A DNA stretch of 64,000 nt from JAMXLO01 sp963799415. GTDB taxonomy: Bacteria; Pseudomonadota; Alphaproteobacteria; Acetobacterales; Acetobacteraceae. The position numbers and the translations under genes are program-made. This document shows, one piece after another, positions 8,953 to 16,497 of this stretch (the first letter of the stretch is position 1; every line of letters starts with the position of its first letter). The notes beneath the pieces are model-generated. The model did no database searches, was not told the DNA's origin, and saw nothing but the letters and a program-made list of their open reading frames with translations. The stretch is from positions 244,462 through 308,461 of the forward strand of contig CAWCXI010000013.1 in NCBI GenBank assembly GCA_963799415.1, in the 5' to 3' direction.

Positions 8953-9456
8953 ATGCTGAGAACGCTCCTCCAGGGCCTGCGTTCGCCCGTGACAGAACCT
9001 GTGCCTCACGATCCAGACATTGCCGCGCTCGCCGCCAACCTCGACCGCGCGGCACAGCGGCGGCTCGGGCGCAGCCTGGCGATCCGCGAAGTGGATGCCG
9101 GCTCCTGCAACGGCTGCGAGCTGGAAATCCACGCGCTCAACAATGCGTTCTACGACCTGGAACGCTTCGGCCTGCGCTTCGTTGCCTCGCCGCGCCATGC
9201 CGACGTCCTGATGGTCACCGGCCCCGTAACACGCAACATGCGCGAAGGCCTCGAGCGCACCTGGCGCGCGACCCCAGACCCCAAATGGGTGGTGGCCGTC
9301 GGCGACTGCGCCGCCGGCTGCGGCGTGTTCGCAGGCAGCCCGGCCTGCATCGGTGCCGTCGCCAGCGTGGTCCCGGTGGACCTGGTGATCCGCGGCTGCC
9401 CGCCGACACCGACGCAGTTGCTCCAGGGACTGTTGGCGCTGCTCAGCGCTCGCTGA
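8953..9456 (+). CDS. hyfI: Hydrogenase-like small subunit (NuoB/HyfI family)
   Basis: A 167-residue peripheral iron-sulfur subunit. Four cysteines in the NuoB pattern are present: two in GSCNGCELEIHALNNA, one in VGDCAAGCG, and one in RGCPPTP near the C-terminus, so an N2-like [4Fe-4S] cluster is expected although the partner large subunit has lost its Ni-Fe ligands. The operon ends here. No hyfA or hyfH ferredoxin-like subunit is present, so the electron input is missing from the locus. The last bases overlap the convergent tautomerase gene. Confidence 0.92.
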   Translation: MLRTLLQGLRSPVTEPVPHDPDIAALAANLDRAAQRRLGRSLAIREVDAGSCNGCELEIHALNNAFYDLERFGLRFVASPRHADVLMVTGPVTRNMREGLERTWRATPDPKWVVAVGDCAAGCGVFAGSPACIGAVASVVPVDLVIRGCPPTPTQLLQGLLALLSAR

Positions 9457-9628
9457 ATAGCACGCCGCCCTTCGCCTTGTTGTCGCGCGAGCTTTCGAGG
9501 ATCTCGACCAGCACGGCGTCAGCGGTGACCCCAAAATTCTTCACCACCGCATCGGTGATGTCCTTGATCAGCGCACGCTTCTGCTCTTTCGAACGGCCCT
9601 CGATGGCGTGGACATAGACCTCCGGCAT
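9443..9628 (-). CDS. 4-oxalocrotonate tautomerase family protein
   Basis: A 61-residue protein, the usual size of 4-OT subunits (about 62). After removal of Met the N-terminus is PEVYVHAIEGRS, giving the catalytic Pro-1 and an arginine at position 11 as in the classical enzyme. The start at 9628 is supported by GGAGGAG about 9 bases upstream; the open frame extends further but without reason. The family catalyses keto-enol isomerisation of unsaturated 2-oxo acids. The 3' end overlaps hyfI by 14 bases tail to tail. The physiological substrate is unknown, and it is 13 kb from the catabolic operon. Confidence 0.88.
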   Translation of the reverse strand: MPEVYVHAIEGRSKEQKRALIKDITDAVVKNFGVTADAVLVEILESSRDNKAKGGVLFSER

Positions 9629-9817
9629 TGCTTTGCTCCTCCGTGCACATACGGGACGCATCTTAACGGAACAGAGAAGGGACGCCATGCCGGCAGGAAG
9701 GCGACCGATGCAGAGGTGTTGACCAACGTTCTTTTGGAACGCGCGTTGAGCTGGCGCCGACGCCAGCGGGCTTTCGTCCGGGATACGTACGCACCAAAAC
9801 CGGCTTTGCGCCATGAG

Positions 9818-10921
9818 CTAATTTGCCGGAGGCACGCCCGGCAGGAATTTGAACGGTTCGGCATCCATGAACTGGCCGCTCACATCGCCTGCGAACACCT
9901 CGCCGTGCTGTATAGTGAGCTTCCTGACCGGTGCGCCCGCCTTGAACTCGATCTTGGCGAAGGGCACCCAGAACGTATTTGGGCGCGTGGCGGAGTCGAA
10001 ATAATAGACGAGGTTCTTCTGGTCGGACACGGTTCGCCAGATGGTGGACGATATGTTGGGCTGCGCCGGGGTTGTGATGCCGAGTGGAACGCTGACGGCG
10101 CGTTGCACGCTGAGGACTGCCGCCACCGCCTGATAGACATAGGACTGCTGAGGAACCCCACTGATGTAGTTCTTGTCGAGCTTCTTGGGAATCGCGTCGA
10201 TCAGGAATGACGTACGTACGAAGCGATCTGCCGCCCGGTTGGTCCCCGGGAGGAATGTCAGGCCGCCGATTCCCTGCCAATACTGATTGAGTGCGAGCTG
10301 TTCCTCATAGACCGGGGAATTGGTCATCACGGTGAACTGCCTGCTGTGATGAATGACCAGCTTGCCGCCGACATATTCGAAAATGGCGGAATCACCGGTA
10401 GAATTGGAAATCGACAAGTGAAGGGCTGCCGCCGCGCCGTTCGGCAGCGTTGGTGCAAGAATACTGAAAGGCTCCGCTCGCAGACCGTCCACCGCCTCGG
10501 CGACCGTGGAGTAGTTGTCGAGCACGTATTGGGCCCAGGCAGAAATCGACAGCAGCGGGCGGCTGCCATCCGGCGTGCCGTAGTCGGATTCGGCCAGATA
10601 GAGCAGATTCGCGACAAGACCTCTGCCGTTCATTCCGTCCGTCGTCCCTGCCTCATAGCCGGAGACGATGACGCTGCCATACTTTGACGTCCACGTGATC
10701 GACCGCGGGCCGGAGACGCCGTCTCGCTTCATGCCGGCAGGAAAGATCCATAGATTCGAAGCCATGTCCTCCTTCCAGTCCATGTTACGGCCCGTTATCA
10801 CGGTGTTGTCGTCTCCAACGTATAAAGAGCGCGTGCAGGCGTCCGCGCGATGCAACGCGAAGGCTGTCAGAATGCCGACGACGGCAGCCGAACACGTGCG
10901 TGCCCAATGACGCGCTTTCAT
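9818..10921 (-). CDS. Secreted choloylglycine hydrolase / penicillin V acylase family Ntn hydrolase
   Basis: A 367-residue precursor. A signal peptide of about 28 residues ends ALHRADA, and cleavage would expose CTRSLYVGDD with Cys as the N-terminal nucleophile, as required in this Ntn-hydrolase family. Downstream are GRNMDW (the conserved Arg and Asp) and TNSPVYEEQL with the conserved Asn-Ser-Pro segment. The family hydrolyses amide bonds of bile salts, penicillin V or acyl-homoserine lactones. The periplasmic Gram-negative members often act on N-acyl amides. Substrate is not predictable here. It is a single leftward gene. Confidence 0.88.
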   Translation of the reverse strand: MKARHWARTCSAAVVGILTAFALHRADACTRSLYVGDDNTVITGRNMDWKEDMASNLWIFPAGMKRDGVSGPRSITWTSKYGSVIVSGYEAGTTDGMNGRGLVANLLYLAESDYGTPDGSRPLLSISAWAQYVLDNYSTVAEAVDGLRAEPFSILAPTLPNGAAAALHLSISNSTGDSAIFEYVGGKLVIHHSRQFTVMTNSPVYEEQLALNQYWQGIGGLTFLPGTNRAADRFVRTSFLIDAIPKKLDKNYISGVPQQSYVYQAVAAVLSVQRAVSVPLGITTPAQPNISSTIWRTVSDQKNLVYYFDSATRPNTFWVPFAKIEFKAGAPVRKLTIQHGEVFAGDVSGQFMDAEPFKFLPGVPPAN

Positions 10922-11186
10922 CGTATCCTCCTTCGCTGACGACTCGGTTGGGACCCGACTCTAATATACGACATGCGGCAGCGTCGCCCTGCTCGCTGTT
11001 GCGCATCATCGGTTTCCACAACGTTTACCAGTCGATGCACTGAATCAGGCACAACAGCAACTTCTTCGGCGGCGTCGGCATCTGCATGGTATTGCTGCGT
11101 GAGCAGCTCGCTATGACGGATCGCACGAGTTTTCAGTGCGCGAAATATAGGATCAACCTACCCACGGTTCGCCTGAACCGACATGC

Positions 11187-12509
11187 TCACGCGGCAATCA
11201 TCTCGGCGCGGCGAAGGAAATTCTGGTTCACCGCACTTCGCGGGCGACTGCCCAGACGTTCATACGCCATTGCCAGCGCGACATCACGCAACCCTCCGCG
11301 CACCGCCGCCTCGGTCAGGGTCCAATCGACGATATCGCGCTGCGCGTTGCTGCCTCCGATGCGCCACAGATCAAACCGCGCCGCCTGCAGCAGGGCCACC
11401 GCCTGCTCATACGCACCGCGATGGAAGGCCATCAGGCCCTCGACCAACGGTATGCCAACGTCGCGATAGCACGAGGCGCCCTCGGCATCGCTCGCTGCCG
11501 TTTCACGCATCGCCGCAAGCCGCCGTTCGGCCAGCGCCTCCTGCCCGGACCGCAACTCGGCCATTGCCGCGTGCAGATCGACGAACATGAGGCACCTGCC
11601 GTCAGCGTGACCGTCCCACTGCGCCAGCAGATCACACCACCGGCCGGAGACGTCGCAACCAAGCGTGTCGAGCCGCCACAGCAGCGCCGACGCATTGCAC
11701 AGATTGAGCGCCAAAGGCCGCAGCGTGTGCAGCAAGGGTCCGTCGTACAGTGCGAGCGCCGCCTCGTATTGCCCGAGTTCAAGGTGGAACAGCGACTTGT
11801 GCCACCAGATATGAACCCGGGTGATGTTCTCCGGCGCCGACCAGAACGGCTCGCGCGCGATCATCCACCCGAGACCGTCCTCCGGACGCCCGGTCATTTC
11901 CATCACATGCGCAACCGTATGATGCGGCCAGAAGCTGTGCGGTTCCAATTCGGCCGCCGCACGCGACTCATCTTCGGCGCGCGAATAATCGCCCGCCTCC
12001 TCGAGCCCAAACCCATGGAACGCAAGTATGCCTGCATAACCGGGCATATCCTTGGACCACAACGGCAACGCCCGTGCCGTCCGGTCCCGCACCCAGCGGA
12101 AGCGGCCAAGATAGCCGTCGAGCAACGTCACCGCCTGATGCGCCACCAGGTCGAACGGGTAGCGCATCAGATGCCGGTCCAGCACCGAAGCCGCCGCGCT
12201 CCGTGCGCCCGCGACCACCTGCCGCAGCGCCGCGAGGTGCCCCTGTTCGCGTTCATTCATGGTTAGGCCTGCGGCGCCCTGCATCGCGGCTCGGGCGTGA
12301 CTGAGCATGATCGGATCGTTGGCCAGCGCAAACAACCAGGCCTTCGCCAGATGCGCCATTGCGAAATCGGGCGACGCCTCACGCGCCGCGTCGAACAGGC
12401 CAACGGAGTCACCGTAGCCAAGATTGAACGCGCGCACAGCTTGATCGTACAACGCGACGGAATCGGCTGTCGCACTGGATACGGCCTGTCCCTGGGCGTC
12501 CTTGATCAT
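11187..12509 (-). CDS. TPR-like protein related to tetratricopeptide repeat protein 38
   Basis: A soluble protein of about 440 residues built from helical TPR-like repeats, with the pattern ALYDQAVRAFNLGYGDSVGLF, AFHGFGLEEAGDYSRAEDE and PHSFWPHHTVAHVMEMTGRPEDG typical of the TTC38 family. The start at 12509 is chosen because GGAG lies about 9 bases upstream. An earlier ATG at 12521 (METTM) would put that Shine-Dalgarno sequence inside the gene. The biochemical role of this family is not established. No operon partner is visible. Confidence 0.85.
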   Translation of the reverse strand: MIKDAQGQAVSSATADSVALYDQAVRAFNLGYGDSVGLFDAAREASPDFAMAHLAKAWLFALANDPIMLSHARAAMQGAAGLTMNEREQGHLAALRQVVAGARSAAASVLDRHLMRYPFDLVAHQAVTLLDGYLGRFRWVRDRTARALPLWSKDMPGYAGILAFHGFGLEEAGDYSRAEDESRAAAELEPHSFWPHHTVAHVMEMTGRPEDGLGWMIAREPFWSAPENITRVHIWWHKSLFHLELGQYEAALALYDGPLLHTLRPLALNLCNASALLWRLDTLGCDVSGRWCDLLAQWDGHADGRCLMFVDLHAAMAELRSGQEALAERRLAAMRETAASDAEGASCYRDVGIPLVEGLMAFHRGAYEQAVALLQAARFDLWRIGGSNAQRDIVDWTLTEAAVRGGLRDVALAMAYERLGSRPRSAVNQNFLRRAEMIAA

Positions 12510-12746
12510 GGTCGTCTCCATTATATTCGGCTTGGATCCGGCGCAGTTATGTTCCGAGCCATCGCACGTGTATCGAGAGTTGATCCGCTTATGCGGGTTG
12601 TCGCAACCCGGGATCGGTTCTGGACAGGCGTTGGCACCGAACCGCAAATCTGCCTTCGCGCAATCAGAGCGAGGCAGTCGAACCCCATAACCCGACCTTC
12701 ACGCGCGCTGCCCGCCCAACGACACGCTGGTCGACACTGCCGAGTT

Positions 12747-13514
12747 TCATTCAGGAAGCGGCGGGGCCTGCCGAGACTGCGGCAGGGCTAGCACACACAC
12801 AACGATGAATACTGCGATCACTGCCGACGCGATCGGCCGGCTGAACGCGAGGCCCCCGTCGTGCACGGGCTTGTCCAACAGATCGCCGACCGTGGCACCG
12901 AGCGGCCGCGTAAGGATGAAGGCGGCCCAGAACAGCAGCACGCGCGAACCGTTTGACCAGAAGTATAGCCCGGCGATCACCGCCAGACACGCGGCGAAGA
13001 CCAACGCTCCGCCCTCGTAACCGAGCCCGCTTGTGTCTGCCATCCAGTCGCCAAGTGCGGTGCCGAGAGTCTGCGAGAATGTGATGGCGGCCCAATAGAA
13101 AGCCTCGACCTTCGGCGTCGCCACGGTGTTCACCGCGATGCTGCCCTCGGACCAATACCAGGCTCCCAGCACCAGTATGAGACAGCTCAGCAAGAGCAGC
13201 GATCCGCCGGTGTAGCCGATGCCGAGCGAGCGATCGGCAAAGTCCGCCATGGTGGTGCCAAATGTGGTGGAGGCGACGATCGTGGCCCAATACAGGATAG
13301 GGCGAAATCTGCTTGCGAGGATCTGCGCGATCACCAGTGCGATCAGCAATGCAAGGAACAGAACGGTGCCCGCCAGATAGCCCCAGCCGAGCGTCATCGT
13401 TACGGTGTCACCGCCGGTCTCTCCGAGCGTCGTGGCCGCGATCTTGATGATCCAGAAGAACAAGGTGACTTCCGGCACCTTGCTCCAAACGCGTTGGGTC
13501 AGAGCGTCATGCAC
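12747..13514 (-). CDS. COG4705-type membrane protein with four internal repeats
   Basis: A 255-residue integral membrane protein starting at GTG 13514. It is made of four copies of one module of about 60 residues: VPEVTLFFWIIKIAATTLGE, then FRPILYWATIVASTTFGTTM, KVEAFYWAAITFSQTLGTAL and SRVLLFWAAFILTRPLGATV, each with an aromatic pair, Thr/Gly-rich turn and an acidic residue (GD/AD). Each module carries roughly two transmembrane helices. The conserved acidic and threonine residues buried in each repeat would suit ion binding, but no function is established and I do not assign one. Confidence 0.82.
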   Translation of the reverse strand: MHDALTQRVWSKVPEVTLFFWIIKIAATTLGETGGDTVTMTLGWGYLAGTVLFLALLIALVIAQILASRFRPILYWATIVASTTFGTTMADFADRSLGIGYTGGSLLLLSCLILVLGAWYWSEGSIAVNTVATPKVEAFYWAAITFSQTLGTALGDWMADTSGLGYEGGALVFAACLAVIAGLYFWSNGSRVLLFWAAFILTRPLGATVGDLLDKPVHDGGLAFSRPIASAVIAVFIVVCVLALPQSRQAPPLPE

Positions 13515-13620
13515 GCGTTACGTCCTGTCGTCCTTTTGCGAATGCCGTCGGTCGCCCGGACCGGCAGGCGGAACCACCACGCCCGGGCAGGGCGACGCGC
13601 GTCAGGCGCCGCCCGGCAGG

Positions 13621-14491
13621 TCAGAACGTATCGTCGCTCGATCCGCCGCCGCTGGTATCCCAGCCTGAATCGCCGCTGTCGTCCGGCAACGGCTGCTGGT
13701 CACTGCCCGAGGTGTCCCACGAACCGTTGTCGACATAGCCGGGATCCGCCTGAGCGCCGCCCGTACCTGTCCGTCCAGGTGCCCTGGTCAACGTAGCCCT
13801 GATCGGCAGGCGGGCTGCCCCACGGGCTGCCGACCATAGGTGCGCCAGGAGCGAAGCCGCCGCCCAGGCCACCGCCAAACCCGCCGCCGTGCGAACCGGA
13901 GAACAGGTTCATCAACGCATTGCCCGCGACCAGGCCGCCGGCGACACCGGCCGCAGTCGTCAGCGCGGAGCCGAGGAACCCGGAGCCGGGCCGCTGGAAC
14001 ATGCCGGGCTGATAGCTCGGCGCGTATTGCGGAGGCGGCGGAGGGGCCTGCTGGTAACCGGGCTGCTGGTAGCCGGGCTGCGCGCCCTGGTTCCACGCCG
14101 GCGCACCCGGCTGCGGCGGCGGCGCGGAGCGTGACCCGCCGCCAAACAGGCCGCCGAAAAACCCGCCGCCGGAGCCGCTGCTCTGCTGCTGTTGCGCCTG
14201 CTGGGCCTGCTGCCGCGCCTGCTGCACCTCCCACTCCAGCCGCTGGATGCGGTTCTGCGCCTCGGCCAAAGCGTGCTCCTGGACGAAGGCCAGCTGCGTG
14301 ATGCGATAGCGCGCGTCCGGGTAGCGGTTGAACAGGTCGCCGATCAGCCTGTCCGCTTCGCCATCGACCGGTGGCAGAGCCGGTGTCGTGGTCGCCGGCA
14401 CCGAGCCGCCCAATGCCGGCTGGGCCTGCGGCTGGCTGCCGCCAACGCGGGCGATGAACTGGTTGATGATGTCGCGTTCTTCGTTTGTCAT
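13621..14491 (-). CDS. DUF2076 family protein, C-terminal frame changes
   Basis: The N-terminus MTNEERDIINQFIARVGG, a coiled region rich in Gln (RIQRLEWEVQQARQQ), a Gly-rich linker (GGGFFGGLFGGG), a Pro/Gln/Tyr-rich segment and a hydrophobic stretch (SALTTAAGVAGGLVAGNAL) are the standard layout of DUF2076 proteins. The frame from 14491 stops at 13700 after QGYVDQGTWTDRYGRR. One base away, the next frame gives a near-repeat PGYVDNGSWDTSGSD followed by an acidic tail ending SSDDTF at 13621. Restoring one base near 13766 joins them, so the listed span is the likely intact gene. Function unknown; probably periplasmic or membrane-associated. Confidence 0.78.
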
Positions 14492-14649
14492 TGGGGCACC
14501 CTCTGGGTTCCGTGGCCTGCGATGTGGCTTCGCGGCCTCGTTGCTTCAATGGCGCGAGGGGCTCCGCGGAGCGGGCAAACGATCCCTGGCATTGCCGCCC
14601 GAGCGTCTCTGCTCTATGTGGCGCCGCAAATCAATCCAAACTCGGTCAG

Positions 14650-15513
14650 ATGCAAAGCACGAAGCCCAATTTTCAGGCACTGATCCTACGGCTCCACGAC
14701 TACTGGTCCCGCCAGGGTTGCGTGATTCTGCAACCCTACGATGTGGAAATGGGCGCTGGCACGTTCCATCCGGCGACCACCCTGTGCGCTCTCGGGCCGC
14801 GTCCCTGGCGAGCTGCCTATGTGCAACCGAGCCGACGCCCGACCGATGGCCGTTACGGCGAGAACCCGAACCGGTTGCAGCATTACTATCAATACCAGGT
14901 CATCATGAAGCCATCGCCCGAGGACGCGCAGGACCTGCTGCTGGGCAGCTACCGCGAACTCGGGCTGGACCCCTTGCTCCACGACTTCCGCTTCGTCGAG
15001 GACGACTGGGAGAGCCCGACCCTCGGCGCCTGGGGATTGGGCTGGGAGGTGTGGTGCGACGGTATGGAGGTGGGGCAGTTCACCTACTTCCAGCAGGTCG
15101 GTGGCATACCGGTGATCCTGCCCAGCTTCGAGATGACCTATGGGCTCGAACGGCTGGCGATGTATGTGCAGGACGTCGACAACGTCTACGACCTCGACTT
15201 CAACGGCGCGGGCGTGCGCTACGGCGATGTATTCCTGCGCGCCGAACGCGAATACAGCGCGTACAACTTCGAGCACGCCGACACGGCGCTGCTGACGCGC
15301 CACTTTGTCGATGCCGAGGGCGAATGTAGGGCGCTGCTCGATCATGGGTTGGCGCTGCCGGCCTACGATCAATGCATCAAGGCAAGCCATCTGTTCAATC
15401 TGCTGGATGCGCGCGGGGTGATCAGCGTGACCGAGCGCGCAAGCTACATCGGTCGCGTGCGGACGCTGGCAAAGGGCTGCTGCGAGGCCTGGGTGGCGGG
15501 TGACAATCAATGA
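14650..15513 (+). CDS. glyQ: Glycyl-tRNA synthetase alpha subunit
   Basis: A 287-residue catalytic subunit of the bacterial alpha2beta2 glycyl-tRNA synthetase. Hallmarks are LILRLHDYWSRQGCVILQPYDVEMGAG at the N-terminus, RRPTDGRYGENPNRLQHYYQYQVIMKP, and LPSFEMTYGLERLAMYVQ in the class II core. The frame is open upstream to 14485, but the family start is MQSTKPNFQ at 14650. In most alphaproteobacteria glyS follows directly; here about 980 bases holding antitoxin and toxin genes separate them. It is transcribed away from the DUF2076 gene, and the 158-base gap should contain its promoter. Confidence 0.96.
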   Translation: MQSTKPNFQALILRLHDYWSRQGCVILQPYDVEMGAGTFHPATTLCALGPRPWRAAYVQPSRRPTDGRYGENPNRLQHYYQYQVIMKPSPEDAQDLLLGSYRELGLDPLLHDFRFVEDDWESPTLGAWGLGWEVWCDGMEVGQFTYFQQVGGIPVILPSFEMTYGLERLAMYVQDVDNVYDLDFNGAGVRYGDVFLRAEREYSAYNFEHADTALLTRHFVDAEGECRALLDHGLALPAYDQCIKASHLFNLLDARGVISVTERASYIGRVRTLAKGCCEAWVAGDNQ

Positions 15514-15563
15514 CTGTGGCAATGACTGGGGAAATGGAGGAAGCGGAAATGGAGGAAAACGTC

Positions 15564-15755
15564 ATGGAAGAACTGGTGATCGAGGATGTGGAAGCCTGCC
15601 AGCTCGCGGCCGAACTGGTCGAGTTGACAGGCGACAGCCTGCGGATGGCGGTAATCACTGCGCTGCGCGAGGAACGCGACCGCGCGCTTGCCCGCCGGCG
15701 GCGGCACGAGCGGATCATGGCGATTACCCGGGAGATCGCGCTGAGCGCGGCGTAG
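15564..15755 (+). CDS. VapB-type antitoxin, no adjacent toxin (orphan copy)
   Basis: A protein of about 63 residues, MEELVIEDVEACQLAAELVE and LTGDSLRMAVITALREERDR, matching the short Rv0623/PSK-type VapB antitoxins: an N-terminal DNA-binding part followed by a basic helix that binds the toxin. The start at 15564 is chosen for GGAGG eight bases upstream; the open frame reaches back to 15510, overlapping the glyQ stop. No PIN gene follows. The 82-base gap to the next antitoxin holds only a short open stretch. It is similar in design to the antitoxin of the intact pair downstream, suggesting duplication or loss of a toxin. Confidence 0.75.
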   Translation: MEELVIEDVEACQLAAELVELTGDSLRMAVITALREERDRALARRRRHERIMAITREIALSAA

Positions 15756-15837
15756 GCGGGAAGCCGTTCGCGCTCGACATCCGGCAGCCGGATGCCTATT
15801 TCTACCCTGGCGGTGAAAATTCTACCAGGATGTCGCA

Positions 15838-16101
15838 ATGGGCGCGCAACTCAACATCAAGAGCGAGGATGCTTATCGGTTGGCGTCTCGCCTGTCCGAG
15901 TTGACGGGCGAGAGCCTGACCGCTGTCGTCACCAAGGCGCTCCGGGCCGAGCTGGCACGTGAGGAACGGTCCCGCGACCGTGAGGAGCGGCTGCGGCGCG
16001 TCCGCGAGATCGCCACTGACATCCGCCAGCAGCTTCGGAACCCCTTGCCGTCTTCGAATCACGACTGGCTGTATGACGACGATAGTGGGCTGCCGCGGTG
16101 A
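15838..16101 (+). CDS. vapB: VapB family antitoxin of type II toxin-antitoxin system
   Basis: An 87-residue protein, MGAQLNIKSEDAYRLASRLS, ELTGESLTAVVTKALRAELA, then a highly charged segment (REERSRDREERLRRVREI) and a toxin-binding tail ending NHDWLYDDDSGLPR. The tail HDWLYDDDGLPR is characteristic of Rv0623-type VapB. Its stop overlaps the vapC GTG start, so the two are translationally coupled. The protein should neutralise the PIN toxin and autorepress the operon. Confidence 0.88.
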   Translation: MGAQLNIKSEDAYRLASRLSELTGESLTAVVTKALRAELAREERSRDREERLRRVREIATDIRQQLRNPLPSSNHDWLYDDDSGLPR

Positions 16102-16493
16102 TCGTTGACAGCTCTGCTCTACTGGCAGTCATCCTCAACGAGGCAGACGAGCCGCGCTACGCCGCGGCGCTGATCGACGCGCCAGAGTTGCGTATGTCGA
16201 CCGCCAACTGGGTCGAGACGGCGATAGTGGTCGACAGCCACAGAGACACCGGCGCCAGGATCCGTTTCGACGATCTGATCGACGCGCTTCGGCTGGAGAT
16301 CGAGCCGGTCACGATCCAGGATGCCCGTAAGTCGCTCGCGGCCTATAATGATTATGGTCGCGGCCACCATCCGGCCCGGTTGAATTACGGCGACTGCTTC
16401 GCGTATGCACTCGCCAAGCGTCGCGGCGAACCGCTGCTGTTCAAGGGTAACGACTTCTCCCAGACCGACATCGAACCCGCGTTGAAGGACTGA
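16098..16493 (+). CDS. vapC: VapC family PIN-domain ribonuclease toxin
   Basis: A 131-residue PIN-domain protein starting at GTG 16098. The acidic active-site residues are in MIVDSSALLAV (Asp-4), ANWVETAIV (Glu near 41), LNYGDCFAYALAKRR (Asp near 99) and KGNDFSQTDI (Asp near 117-122). It should be an Mg-dependent endoribonuclease, often aimed at tRNA in this family, held inactive by VapB. Only four bases separate its stop from the glyS start, so the pair sits inside the glyQ-glyS transcription unit. Confidence 0.9.
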   Translation: MIVDSSALLAVILNEADEPRYAAALIDAPELRMSTANWVETAIVVDSHRDTGARIRFDDLIDALRLEIEPVTIQDARKSLAAYNDYGRGHHPARLNYGDCFAYALAKRRGEPLLFKGNDFSQTDIEPALKD

Positions 16494-16497
16494 GTGC

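Noticed and set aside
9608..10210. Rightward ORF of 200 codons opposite the Ntn hydrolase
   Set aside because: Lies entirely against a gene with a signal peptide and catalytic Cys; no ribosome-binding site or family.
12600..12720. tRNA-like segment (GCAGTCGAACCCC)
   Set aside because: I could not build an acceptor stem or anticodon arm around it, so it is not a tRNA.
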